A stretch of 35,905 nt of DNA from positions 1 through 35,905 of the forward strand of contig JAAYZJ010000318.1 of assembly GCA_012514915.1 (NCBI GenBank). The letters run 5' to 3'. Source of the DNA: Lentisphaerota bacterium (GTDB taxonomy: Bacteria > Verrucomicrobiota > Kiritimatiellia > RFP12 > JAAYLN01). A program made the translations under genes and the position numbers. Shown here in pieces: positions 1 to 7,043 of this stretch. The notes under the pieces are model-generated. The model made no database searches. It was not told where the DNA came from and saw nothing but the letters and a program-made list of their open reading frames with translations. Position 1 is the stretch's first letter, and the number at the start of each line of letters is the position of its first letter.

Positions 1-1046
1 CCGCCACGGCGGATGAAATCTGGGAGCAGACGACGGCCATGCTGGCCCAGCCCGGATTCTCCGCGCGGGGCTTCATGACGCGCAGCAACGTCGAGGTGGT
101 CTGCACGACCGACGACCCCGTCGACTCGCTCGAGCACCACCGGGCCGTCCGCGCGAGCGGCTTCCCGGTACGGATGCTCCCCTCCTGGCGCCCCGACAAG
201 GCGCTGCTCATCGACCGGCCCGCCTTCTGGAACGCCTGGCTCGACAAGCTGGCCGCCGCGTCGGGGAGCGCGGTCGACTCGTATGCCGAACTCCTGCAGG
301 CGCTGGAACGCCGCCACGCCGTCTTTCACGACGCGGGCTGCCGCCTTTCCGACTACGGCCTCGAAACGGTGCCCGACGCCGCTCCCTGCTCCGGGAAGAA
401 GCTGGCCGCCATCTTCGACAAGGTGCGCGCCGGCGGCACGCCGACCGCCGCCGAAGCCGCCCAGTTCCGTTTTGAACTGCTGGTCGCGTGTGGACGGATG
501 GATGCCGCCTCGGACTGGACCTGGCAGATCCACTACGGCGCCCTGCGCAACACCAACACCCGGCTCTTCGAGGCGCTCGGTCCCGATGTCGGCTGCGACA
601 GCATCGGCGACTTCACCGTGGCCCGGGCGATGGCACGCCTCTTCGACCGCCTCGACCGCGACGATGCCCTGCCGCGGACGATCGTCTACACGTTGAATCC
701 GCGCGACAACGAGCTGCTCGGCACCATGATCGGCAATTTCCAGCGGGGCCCCGTGCCGGGCAAGATCCAGTTCGGCAGCGGCTGGTGGTTCAACGACCAG
801 AAGGACGGCATGCGCCGCCAGCTCGAGGCGCTCTCCCAACTGGGGCTGCTGAGCCGCTTCGTCGGGATGCTCACCGACAGCCGCTCGTTCACGAGCTACC
901 CGCGGCACGAGTATTTCCGCCGCATCCTCTGCGGCGTACTGGGCGACGACATGGAACGCGGCGAGCTGCCCGACGATCTGCCCTGGATCGGGAAGGTCGT
1001 GCAGGACATCGCCCACCACAACGCCGCCCGCTATTTCGGTTTCTAA
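1..1046 (+). CDS. uxaC: Glucuronate isomerase (uronate isomerase), C-terminal part
   Basis: This is the 3' part of a uronate isomerase, which converts D-glucuronate to D-fructuronate and D-galacturonate to D-tagaturonate in hexuronate breakdown. The reading frame is open from base 3 and the true start lies upstream of the window. About 347 residues are present against roughly 470 in the family, so about 120 N-terminal residues are missing. Visible family hallmarks are the stretch ending SNVEVVCTTDDP, the RPDKAL region, the NPRDNELLGTMIGNF segment and the tail with SYPRHEYFRRILC. The gene ends in TAA and is followed by a palindromic repeat, then by a convergent lactonase gene. The identification is secure. 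Operon partners would lie to the left, outside the window. Confidence 0.95.
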   Translation, partial: ATADEIWEQTTAMLAQPGFSARGFMTRSNVEVVCTTDDPVDSLEHHRAVRASGFPVRMLPSWRPDKALLIDRPAFWNAWLDKLAAASGSAVDSYAELLQALERRHAVFHDAGCRLSDYGLETVPDAAPCSGKKLAAIFDKVRAGGTPTAAEAAQFRFELLVACGRMDAASDWTWQIHYGALRNTNTRLFEALGPDVGCDSIGDFTVARAMARLFDRLDRDDALPRTIVYTLNPRDNELLGTMIGNFQRGPVPGKIQFGSGWWFNDQKDGMRRQLEALSQLGLLSRFVGMLTDSRSFTSYPRHEYFRRILCGVLGDDMERGELPDDLPWIGKVVQDIAHHNAARYFGF

Positions 1047-1059
1047 TGCGGGCAAAGCC

Positions 1060-1100
1060 TGCAACCCTCACCCCGCCCCTCTCCCAGCGGGAGAGGGAGA
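1060..1100. repeat. Palindromic intergenic repeat with 9-bp stem
   Basis: A perfect 9-bp stem (1077-1085 with 1089-1097, ccctctccc/gggagaggg) closes a 3-base loop, preceded by a CCCTCACCCC box. It lies between the converging ends of uxaC and the lactonase gene. The stem is not followed directly by a T-run on either strand; five T's occur at 1109-1113, twelve bases later. I therefore call it an intergenic palindromic repeat rather than a proven terminator. Similar CCCTCACCCC-plus-hairpin units are common dispersed repeats in bacteria, but only one copy is in this window. Confidence 0.55.
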
Positions 1101-1139
1101 AAACAACGTTTTTGGTTGGCCTTGTCGACCGGCAAGTAA

Positions 1140-2201
1140 CTAACCCGCGACGATGCAGGTGGGGCGGTGGACGGGATAGGTGCCCGGTTGCCGCGTGATC
1201 GCGCCGCTGGCGGGATCGAAGGCGTAGCAGGCGATTTCGTTCGACAGCTTGTGCCCCACCAGCAGCGTGCGGCCGTCGGGCAGCAGTTCGAAATCGCGCG
1301 GGAACGAGCCGGTCAGCGGTGAAATCGCCAAGCGTTCGAGCCGGCCGCTGTCGGGGTCGATGGCAAATGTGGTCAGACTGTCGAAGCCGCGGTTCGAGGT
1401 GATGAGACAACGCCCGTCGGGGGTCACTTTCAGCGCGGCGGCCTTGCTCTCGCCGGCGAAGTCGTCCGGCAGCGCGCGGATCGTTTGAATCTCCTCGAAC
1501 GATTCACCCGTGTAGCGCAGGGCGACGACCGTGCTGTCGAGCTCGTTCAGAAGAAACGCCAAACGGCCATTGGGATGGAAGCGGAGATGGCGCGGGCCGG
1601 CGCCGGGCGCGGCATGAAACGCGCGGGCGGGGTCGGCGCGCAGGCCCTGGCGGGCGTGGGCGAAGTCGTAGAGGATGACCTGGTCGAGGCCGAGGTCGCA
1701 GACCGTGAGCCAGCGGCCGTCGGGCGTGACGGCCGCGAAGTGGGCATGGGCGCTCTCCTGGCGCACCGGATCCGGCCCGCGCCCCTTGTGCCGGACCGTG
1801 ACGAGCGAATCGGACGCCAGCGCGCCGTTGGCATCGAGGGCCAGCAGGCCGGCGTGTCCCCCGGCGTACTCAGCAAAGACGAGTGTCTGTTCATCGGGCG
1901 CGAGCGATAGATGGCAGGGGACGCTTCCCGGCGTCGGGCACATGTTCAGCCGCCTCAGGGATGCCCCTTCGATGGCATAGGCTGCCACGGCCCCGGCCGC
2001 GTCGCGGGGGGCGCCCGGCGCGCGGCTGCACACCGTGTAGAGGCGGGTTCGCGCCCGGTTCAGGGCGAGATACGTCGGGTTCTCGATGCCCTTCAGCACA
2101 TTGAGCGGCCGCAGTTCGCCCGCCGCAGGATCAACGTCGAGGACATGAATCCCCGCCAGGCTCTCGTCGGTGTAGCTGCCCACCCAGACCATCGTGTTCA
2201 T
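1140..2201 (-). CDS. pgl: Lactonase family protein (6-phosphogluconolactonase-like, seven-bladed propeller)
   Basis: This is a 353-residue cytoplasmic beta-propeller of the YbhE/Pgl lactonase family, whose known members hydrolyse 6-phosphogluconolactone or related sugar lactones. Family signs are the N-terminal VWVGSYTDE, the repeated TPDGR, HPNGR and LLPDGR turns, and GAGPRHLRFHPNGR in the middle, followed by LNELDSTV. The ATG at 2201 is preferred over an upstream in-frame ATG at 2267. The VWVGSY strand begins directly after it, and a sigma-70-like promoter sits just upstream. That promoter (TTGACG, 17 bp, TATGCT) ends six bases before the ATG, which predicts a leaderless mRNA. Family assignment is firm; the exact lactone is inferred. 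Confidence 0.85.
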   Translation of the reverse strand: MNTMVWVGSYTDESLAGIHVLDVDPAAGELRPLNVLKGIENPTYLALNRARTRLYTVCSRAPGAPRDAAGAVAAYAIEGASLRRLNMCPTPGSVPCHLSLAPDEQTLVFAEYAGGHAGLLALDANGALASDSLVTVRHKGRGPDPVRQESAHAHFAAVTPDGRWLTVCDLGLDQVILYDFAHARQGLRADPARAFHAAPGAGPRHLRFHPNGRLAFLLNELDSTVVALRYTGESFEEIQTIRALPDDFAGESKAAALKVTPDGRCLITSNRGFDSLTTFAIDPDSGRLERLAISPLTGSFPRDFELLPDGRTLLVGHKLSNEIACYAFDPASGAITRQPGTYPVHRPTCIVAG

Positions 2202-2207
2202 GTGAAA

Positions 2208-2236
2208 AGCATAGCCACCGCGACCGGCGTCGTCAA
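2208..2236 (-). promoter_or_regulatory. Sigma-70-like promoter of the lactonase gene (leaderless)
   Basis: On the minus strand the -35 box TTGACG lies at 2231-2236, the spacer is 17 bp, and the -10 box TATGCT lies at 2208-2213. Only six bases separate the -10 box from the ATG at 2201, so transcription would start at or next to the A of the start codon. No Shine-Dalgarno sequence could then be in the mRNA. Confidence 0.55.
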
Positions 2237-2302
2237 ATCCTCGCTGACGACTCCATTCGACGACCATCGCCTACGATCAACCCCAGCAAGAGAACAGCCG
2301 CC

Positions 2303-2312
2303 GGGGGGGGGG
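2303..2312. repeat. Run of ten G's in a divergent intergenic region
   Basis: Ten consecutive G's lie between the divergent lactonase and nrnA genes, about 67 bp upstream of the lactonase -35 box and about 107 bp upstream of the nrnA start. It is the longest homopolymer I noticed in the window. Tracts of this length can slip during replication and change promoter spacing, but no promoter box directly flanks this one. The 2202-2419 interval holds nothing else I can name. Confidence 0.9.
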
Positions 2313-2419
2313 CAGGCTCCAGCGGTCCGGCTTTCTTTTCGCAGGTTATGCCCCCTCATCAAGCAGAAATCGATCGCCGTTTTCATTTCAGGCCCCCTGT
2401 GCTACACTAAGGACGATTT

Positions 2420-3415
2420 ATGACGACTATCCCCCCGTCTGACCCCATGCAATCCGTTTTGGACCGCCTGCTGGCGGCCAAGCGCGTGGTTGTGACCGCC
2501 CACATACGGCCCGATGGCGACGCACTGGGCTCCGCACTGGCCCTGGGTGGTTTGCTGCGTCGGCAGGGTAAGACGGTCCAGGTGGCGCTTGACCGCGACG
2601 AAATCGGAGTGGCAGGCGTCCTGGTGGGGCCCCACGTCCTTGTGCCGACCGCGGAAGCCGACCCGCGCGCCGACTTGCTGGCAGTGGTGGACTGCGCCGT
2701 CAAGCACCGCATGCCGGAAGCGCTGTCGCCCTGGGTAGGACGCCTGCCGACAGTCAACATCGACCATCACCCGACGAACACCCGTTTCGGGAATGCGCAG
2801 TGGATCGATGCACATGCGAGCAGCACCGGGGAACTGATCTGGCGGCTCGCGCGGCAGGCGGGATGGACGATGGACCGCAAGATCGCCGAGGCGTTATGGG
2901 TCGCCCTGATCACCGACACGGGGCGGTTCGCCTACGAGGCGACGTCGCCGACCACGCTCACCTGCGCGAGCGACCTGCTTACGTACGGCGTGAGGACGGC
3001 CTGGCTCAACGAGCAAATCTATTCGATCTTCGACTGGCGTGTCCTCCAGTTGCGCAAGCGCGCCTATGCCAGTCTGGAAACATGGCAGGGGGGACGGGTT
3101 TCCGTCGTGTCGCTGGGGCACGACGATTTCGCCGCCACCGGATGCACCAAGGCCGATGCCGAAGACATCATCGAGATTCCCCGTTCCCTGCGCGGCAGCC
3201 AGATCGCGCTGTTTCTCTACGAGACGGAACCGGAGGCCGTGCAGACGCGCGTCAGCATCCGCACCCGTCCTCCGCTCGATGCCATCCTCCTCGCCAAGCG
3301 CTACGGCGGCGGCGGGCACCACCGCGCGGCGGGGGCCAACGTGCCGGGGGGGCTTGCGGCGGCCCGTGCCGAACTGCGCCGCGCCATCGAGTCCGACGGG
3401 CTCTACGGCGCCTAG
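2420..3415 (+). CDS. nrnA: DHH-family phosphoesterase, nanoRNase/pAp phosphatase NrnA-like
   Basis: This is a 331-residue DHH/DHHA1 enzyme. Family members degrade 2-5 nt RNAs and often dephosphorylate 3'-phosphoadenosine 5'-phosphate in the cytoplasm. The N-terminal DHH domain shows HIRPDGDALGSALAL (Mn-binding HxxPDGDA-type motif, about residues 28-42) and the signature NIDHHPTN (about 114-121). The C-terminal DHHA1 domain ends with GGGGHHRAAGA. The ATG at 2420 has an AAGGA Shine-Dalgarno at 2409-2413 with a 6-base spacing; an internal ATG at 2447 has none. The gene appears monocistronic: a palindromic repeat, an intrinsic terminator and a new promoter follow. Confidence 0.92.
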   Translation: MTTIPPSDPMQSVLDRLLAAKRVVVTAHIRPDGDALGSALALGGLLRRQGKTVQVALDRDEIGVAGVLVGPHVLVPTAEADPRADLLAVVDCAVKHRMPEALSPWVGRLPTVNIDHHPTNTRFGNAQWIDAHASSTGELIWRLARQAGWTMDRKIAEALWVALITDTGRFAYEATSPTTLTCASDLLTYGVRTAWLNEQIYSIFDWRVLQLRKRAYASLETWQGGRVSVVSLGHDDFAATGCTKADAEDIIEIPRSLRGSQIALFLYETEPEAVQTRVSIRTRPPLDAILLAKRYGGGGHHRAAGANVPGGLAAARAELRRAIESDGLYGA

Positions 3416-3457
3416 ACACGGGTACTCGGTTGGAAGCTGTGAAATAATCGCCTGCAT

Positions 3458-3482
3458 ACGGTCGGGACGGAGCCCGACCCTC
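3458..3482. repeat. Palindromic intergenic repeat with 7-bp stem
   Basis: A 7-bp perfect stem (3460-3466 ggtcggg with 3473-3479 cccgacc) encloses a 6-base loop, followed by CTCCA. It starts about 45 bases after the nrnA stop codon. There is no T-run, so it is not itself an intrinsic terminator. The unit resembles dispersed extragenic palindromes; only one copy is in the window. Confidence 0.5.
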
Positions 3483-3516
3483 CAAAACGCAAGGAAAACG
3501 GCGTATTATTGACCAC

Positions 3517-3551
3517 TGGGGGGCGGGGCGACAACCGCACCCCCATTTTTT
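3517..3551 (+). terminator. Intrinsic terminator after nrnA
   Basis: The outer stem pairs 3517-3522 (tggggg) with 3540-3545 (ccccca). An inner stem pairs 3523-3526 with 3535-3538, with a single bulged A at 3539 and an 8-base loop. Six T's follow at once (3546-3551). This is a textbook rho-independent terminator. It ends only six bases before the -35 box of the next transcription unit. Confidence 0.8.
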
Positions 3552-3557
3552 CACGGC

Positions 3558-3587
3558 TTGACCAAGTGTCTGCCCCTTCCCTATAAT
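3558..3587 (+). promoter_or_regulatory. Near-consensus sigma-70 promoter of the DUF7309-pdxJ-nnrD operon
   Basis: The -35 box TTGACC (3558-3563), an 18-bp spacer and a perfect TATAAT -10 box (3582-3587) make this the best promoter in the window. The only possible start codon of the first gene, GTG at 3595, follows the -10 box after seven bases. The transcript should therefore begin at or one base before the start codon and be leaderless. Confidence 0.8.
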
Positions 3588-3594
3588 TTCGCTT

Positions 3595-4674
3595 GTGAGC
3601 GATACACGCATAGAGACCGATTCACTTGTCGAGCAGCTACTCCACGGCACGCCACTTGCCGCCTGGCGGCGGCTGGTCGAGAGCGCGCGTCTGTTTGAAC
3701 AGCTGGCTCCGTGGGGCTGGATATCCCCCAGCCAGTTTATTGGCCTGCGTTTCGCCGCCGACACCCCCATCGCCTTCGTCAGCATCATGGGCGCGCAGTT
3801 GCCGACCCACTGCTGCTTCGCCTATCTGGGGTGGGAGGCGCTGGCGACCATTCAAGAGCAGATGCAGGCGCAGCAGCTCTCGATCCGCGACCTGATCGAG
3901 ACTCCGGCCCTGCAAGTGAACTTTCCGGAGGCCAGCACGCTCGACCCCAAAGACCTCGCCATCCTGGCGGCGTGCCCCCTGCCGCTGGACAAGTCCACAC
4001 GGGCGCCTCTTTTCCGCAGCCACCGTCCGGGGTTCCTGCCCTGGATTCTCGATACGGATGAAGTGCACCTGATGACGGAAATCCTCCGTCAAACGGCGGG
4101 CGTCGCCATGCGGAGCGAAACCGACCCGGCCTTGCTCGAGCCACCGGAGCCGGGCCTGGTCCTCGTCCGGAGCCACAATGCGGCCGGCGCCTGGGTGGAG
4201 GAGTGGCTCCCCTGCCCGGCGCGCGCCGAATTCGACAGGCCCCCGGTGCTGGATGTCGCCAAGCTCGCGCAGGTCGCGGCCCTGCGCTGCGGGCCGGCCC
4301 GCGTGCAGTTCGATCTTTCCCTTACCCGGGCGACCGTCGGCGAAAAGGGGAGCCGCATCCGCACCACCTACCTGCTGGCGGCTTTCGACAGCGAGGACGG
4401 TCGCTGCATCGGCGCCGACGTCATCCTGCCGACGGACGGCATCCCCGCGATGTGGCGGTCGGTGCCGGACCGACTGCTCGCGATCTGTCTCCATGCCGGC
4501 ACCCGGCCGCGCGAGATCGAGGTCTGCTCGGAGCAGATGATGGAAACGCTGCGTCCCCTGCTGGGCAAATTGCCGATCCGGCTGACGTTCCGCAGAAACC
4601 TGCCGCATTTTCAAGCCTTTATCGACAACATGGACCCGGCCGCACGGGCCACGGAGATGCAGCCCCATGAATAG
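3595..4674 (+). CDS. Uncharacterised protein resembling DUF7309/DUF6930 two-domain proteins
   Basis: This is a 359-residue cytoplasmic protein of unknown function. The N-terminal half (about residues 28-160) has the pattern LAPWGWISPSQFIGLR, a SIMGAQ turn, a YLGWEAL helix start, NFPEASTLDPKDLAIL and LFRSHRPGFLPW. I recognise this layout from the DUF7309 family. The second half (about 185-345) looks like its usual partner DUF6930, seen here as a region with RPPVLDVAKLAQVAAL and a CLHAGTRPREIEVCSEQM segment. GTG is the only in-frame start before the first conserved block and lies eight bases after a perfect -10 box. The last 8 bases overlap the pdxJ start, so the two are probably translationally coupled. 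The family assignment is from memory and should be checked by profile search. Confidence 0.7.
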   Translation: MSDTRIETDSLVEQLLHGTPLAAWRRLVESARLFEQLAPWGWISPSQFIGLRFAADTPIAFVSIMGAQLPTHCCFAYLGWEALATIQEQMQAQQLSIRDLIETPALQVNFPEASTLDPKDLAILAACPLPLDKSTRAPLFRSHRPGFLPWILDTDEVHLMTEILRQTAGVAMRSETDPALLEPPEPGLVLVRSHNAAGAWVEEWLPCPARAEFDRPPVLDVAKLAQVAALRCGPARVQFDLSLTRATVGEKGSRIRTTYLLAAFDSEDGRCIGADVILPTDGIPAMWRSVPDRLLAICLHAGTRPREIEVCSEQMMETLRPLLGKLPIRLTFRRNLPHFQAFIDNMDPAARATEMQPHE

Positions 4675-5410
4675 CCCCGTCCGACTCGGCGTGAACATCG
4701 ACCATGTCGCCACCCTGCGCCAGGCACGCCGATCTGATTATCCCGACATTGTCGAGGCCGCCCGGATCTGCGAGGAGGCCGGCGCCTGCGGCATCACGGT
4801 TCATCTTCGCGAGGATCGGCGGCATATCCAGGACGACGACGTGATCCGCCTCCGGCGGGCGATCGCGACCCGCCTGAACCTCGAAATGGCCAACGCCCCC
4901 GATGTGCTGGCGCGCGCGGTCGAGGTTCGTCCGCACGAGGCCTGCCTCGTGCCGGAGCACCGCGAGGAATTGACGACCGAGGGCGGCCTCGATGCCGACG
5001 GGAACCGTCAGGCCCTCGCCGCGACGATCCGCGCCCTGCAGGATGTCGGCACGGAGGTCAGTCTCTTCATCGATCCCGAGCCCCGGCAGATCGAGGCGGC
5101 CGCCGCGCTCGGCGCGACGCACATCGAGCTGCACACCGGCACCTATTGCCGCCTGCACGGTGCCCGCCAGGCGGAGGAGCTCGCGCGCCTGACCGAGGCG
5201 GCGCAACTGGCCCACCAGGCCGGACTGATCGTGAACGCCGGGCATGGCTTGACGCTCGCCAATGTGGGCCCCGTCTGCCGCATCCCGCGGATGCACGTGT
5301 TGAACATCGGGCACAGCATCGTGTGCCACGCCGTCTTCGTCGGCCTGGCCGCGGCCACGCGCGCCATGCTCGCGGCCATGGCCGCCGCGCCGCAGGCAGA
5401 ACCGTCATGA
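4667..5410 (+). CDS. pdxJ: Pyridoxine 5'-phosphate synthase
   Basis: PdxJ condenses 1-deoxyxylulose 5-phosphate with 3-amino-2-oxopropyl phosphate to make pyridoxine 5'-phosphate, the last ring-forming step of DXP-dependent vitamin B6 synthesis. The 247-residue length is normal. Hallmarks are GVNIDHVATLRQAR at the N-terminus, ITVHLREDRRHIQDDDV (about 44-60), CLVPEHREELTTEGGLD and the C-terminal LNIGHSIV. The start overlaps the upstream gene by 8 bases and the stop overlaps nnrD in an ATGA arrangement. All three are thus in one operon driven from 3558. An N-terminal basic segment ARRSDYPDIVEAA is also typical. Confidence 0.96.
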   Translation: MNSPVRLGVNIDHVATLRQARRSDYPDIVEAARICEEAGACGITVHLREDRRHIQDDDVIRLRRAIATRLNLEMANAPDVLARAVEVRPHEACLVPEHREELTTEGGLDADGNRQALAATIRALQDVGTEVSLFIDPEPRQIEAAAALGATHIELHTGTYCRLHGARQAEELARLTEAAQLAHQAGLIVNAGHGLTLANVGPVCRIPRMHVLNIGHSIVCHAVFVGLAAATRAMLAAMAAAPQAEPS

Positions 5411-6993
5411 GATTCCGCTCCGTCGCCGCAATCCGCCAGCGCGAAGCCGTCGCGATCGGGCAAGGTCTCCCGGCGGCCGTTCTCATGGAGCGGGCCGGCA
5501 CGGGACTGGCGCGCGCCATCTACCGGCTGCTCCGGGCCCGGGGGGGGAGCATGTGCCTGTTCGCGACGGGGCATGGCAACAACGGCGGCGACGCCTTTGT
5601 CGCGGCCCGTCTGCTGGAGCAGTGGGGCGTCCGCTGCGAGCTGCGTTTGACCGCCGCTCCGGCGGCGTTGAAGGGCGCGGCGCGGCAAGCCTGGGAGCTG
5701 CATGAGGCCGCGGCCGCGCCGCATGCCGTGGTCGACATGGTCGACCGCGACGTGCTCTGGCGCGAGAGCGACCCCGCGGCGGCCGTACCGCCGGACGCCG
5801 TCGTGGTCGATGCGCTGCTGGGCACCGGCGCGCGCGGCGCGCCGGACGGAACCATCCGCGCGGCGATCGACTGGATCCATTGCTGCGCGCCGCACGCCGC
5901 CATCGTGGCAGTCGACCTGCCGTCGGGCATGGACGGCGACACCGGCGCGCCCCTGGGCGGCGCGTCGGTCCGTGCCGATCTGACCGTCACCTTCGACGCC
6001 CCCAAGCGCGGCTTTCAATTTCCCTGCGCCTGGCCCGCGCTGGGGCGGGTCGAGACCGTCGACATCGGCCTGCCGGACGACGGCGGGGAGCCGAACGACG
6101 AACACGGCGCCTGCGACGCGCTGACGGCAACCGATCTGGCGCCCTTGATCCGCCGGCGCCGGCGTGACAGCCACAAGGGGGACTACGGACACCTGCTGGT
6201 GGTCGGCGGTTCCGCCGGGATGGCGGGCGCCCCGGCGCTGGCGGCGCTGGGGGCGCTGCGCGCCGGCGCGGGGCTCGTCAGCGCGCTTGTCCCCGCGTGC
6301 GCGGCGGCGACGCTCGCCACCTGCGTCCCCGAGGCGATGACGTTCACACTCCCGGAACGGGGGGAAGCCGCGGCGGGGACGGCGCTTCCCCTGGGCCGGC
6401 GGACACTGACCGACTTCGACACCCTCGTCGCGGGTCCCGGACTGGGCACGGACGACGGGGCGAGAGGACGGATCGCGGCGCTGCTCGCGGCGGCACCTCC
6501 CCGCCTCCTCCTCGACGCCGACGCGTTAAATGTCCTGGCCCTTGACCGTCCCCTCCGCACCCTGGGCGGACCTGGACGGGTCATTCTGACCCCGCATCCG
6601 GGCGAGGCGGCGCGGCTGCTCGGCACGACGACGGCGGCGGTGCAGGGCGACCGGGCCGCGGCGGTGCGGCGTCTGGCCGACGCGACGGGAGCGGTTGTCG
6701 TGCTAAAAGGGTGCGCCACACTCGTCTGCGCCCCTGGCGGGCGGCCGCTGATGAATCTGACGGGCAATCCGGGACTGGCATCGGGCGGCAGCGGCGATGT
6801 CCTGAGCGGGGTGATCGGCGCGCTCTGGGGGCAGGGCCTGTCGGCGCCGGAGGCGGCGGCGCTCGGCGTCTACCTGCATGCCACGGCGGCCGACCTGGCG
6901 GCCTGGCGCGGCGGCGAAGCCGCCTTGATCGCCAGGGATGTCGCGGCGCATCTGGGCGAAGCGGCGGCCACCCTCGGTGCCGGGCACCCTTGA
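5407..6993 (+). CDS. nnrD: Bifunctional NAD(P)H-hydrate epimerase / ADP-dependent dehydratase
   Basis: This 528-residue protein repairs hydrated NADH and NADPH. The N-terminal YjeF_N domain (about 1-215) epimerises the hydrate; it shows the loop CLFATGHGNNGGDAFVAARL and the motif DLPSGMDGDTG. The C-terminal ribokinase-like dehydratase domain (about 235-520) shows HKGDYGHLLVVGGS, GALRAGAGLV, LLLDADALN, LTPHPGEAARLLG and NPGLASGGSGDVLSG. The start ATG at 5407 overlaps the pdxJ stop by four bases; the frame is open much further upstream, but only over pdxJ. Length and motifs are full, so both activities are expected. Pairing with pdxJ is a shared-operon observation; the functional reason is not evident. 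Confidence 0.94.
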   Translation: MRFRSVAAIRQREAVAIGQGLPAAVLMERAGTGLARAIYRLLRARGGSMCLFATGHGNNGGDAFVAARLLEQWGVRCELRLTAAPAALKGAARQAWELHEAAAAPHAVVDMVDRDVLWRESDPAAAVPPDAVVVDALLGTGARGAPDGTIRAAIDWIHCCAPHAAIVAVDLPSGMDGDTGAPLGGASVRADLTVTFDAPKRGFQFPCAWPALGRVETVDIGLPDDGGEPNDEHGACDALTATDLAPLIRRRRRDSHKGDYGHLLVVGGSAGMAGAPALAALGALRAGAGLVSALVPACAAATLATCVPEAMTFTLPERGEAAAGTALPLGRRTLTDFDTLVAGPGLGTDDGARGRIAALLAAAPPRLLLDADALNVLALDRPLRTLGGPGRVILTPHPGEAARLLGTTTAAVQGDRAAAVRRLADATGAVVVLKGCATLVCAPGGRPLMNLTGNPGLASGGSGDVLSGVIGALWGQGLSAPEAAALGVYLHATAADLAAWRGGEAALIARDVAAHLGEAAATLGAGHP

Positions 6994-7033
6994 AGGAACG
7001 GCCGCCGGCCAGGCCCGCGGCCGACATACAAGC

Positions 7034-7038
7034 AGGAG
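7034..7038 (+). promoter_or_regulatory. Shine-Dalgarno AGGAG setting the start at 7044
   Basis: AGGAG lies five bases before the ATG at 7044. The open frame extends back to 6711 across the end of nnrD, and this site together with the TIGFIGTGVMG Rossmann start decides in favour of 7044. Confidence 0.75.
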
Positions 7039-7043
7039 ACACC

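Noticed and set aside
1077..1113. An intrinsic terminator after uxaC
   Set aside because: The 9-bp hairpin is strong, but the T-run begins twelve bases after the stem, too far for a classical rho-independent terminator. Kept as a repeat only.
2380..2408. A promoter for nrnA (TTTTCA, 17 bp, extended -10 TGC-TACACT)
   Set aside because: It would start transcription near 2415, leaving the good AAGGA ribosome site (2409-2413) outside the message. Either the promoter or the ribosome site must be accidental, so I did not annotate it as a feature.
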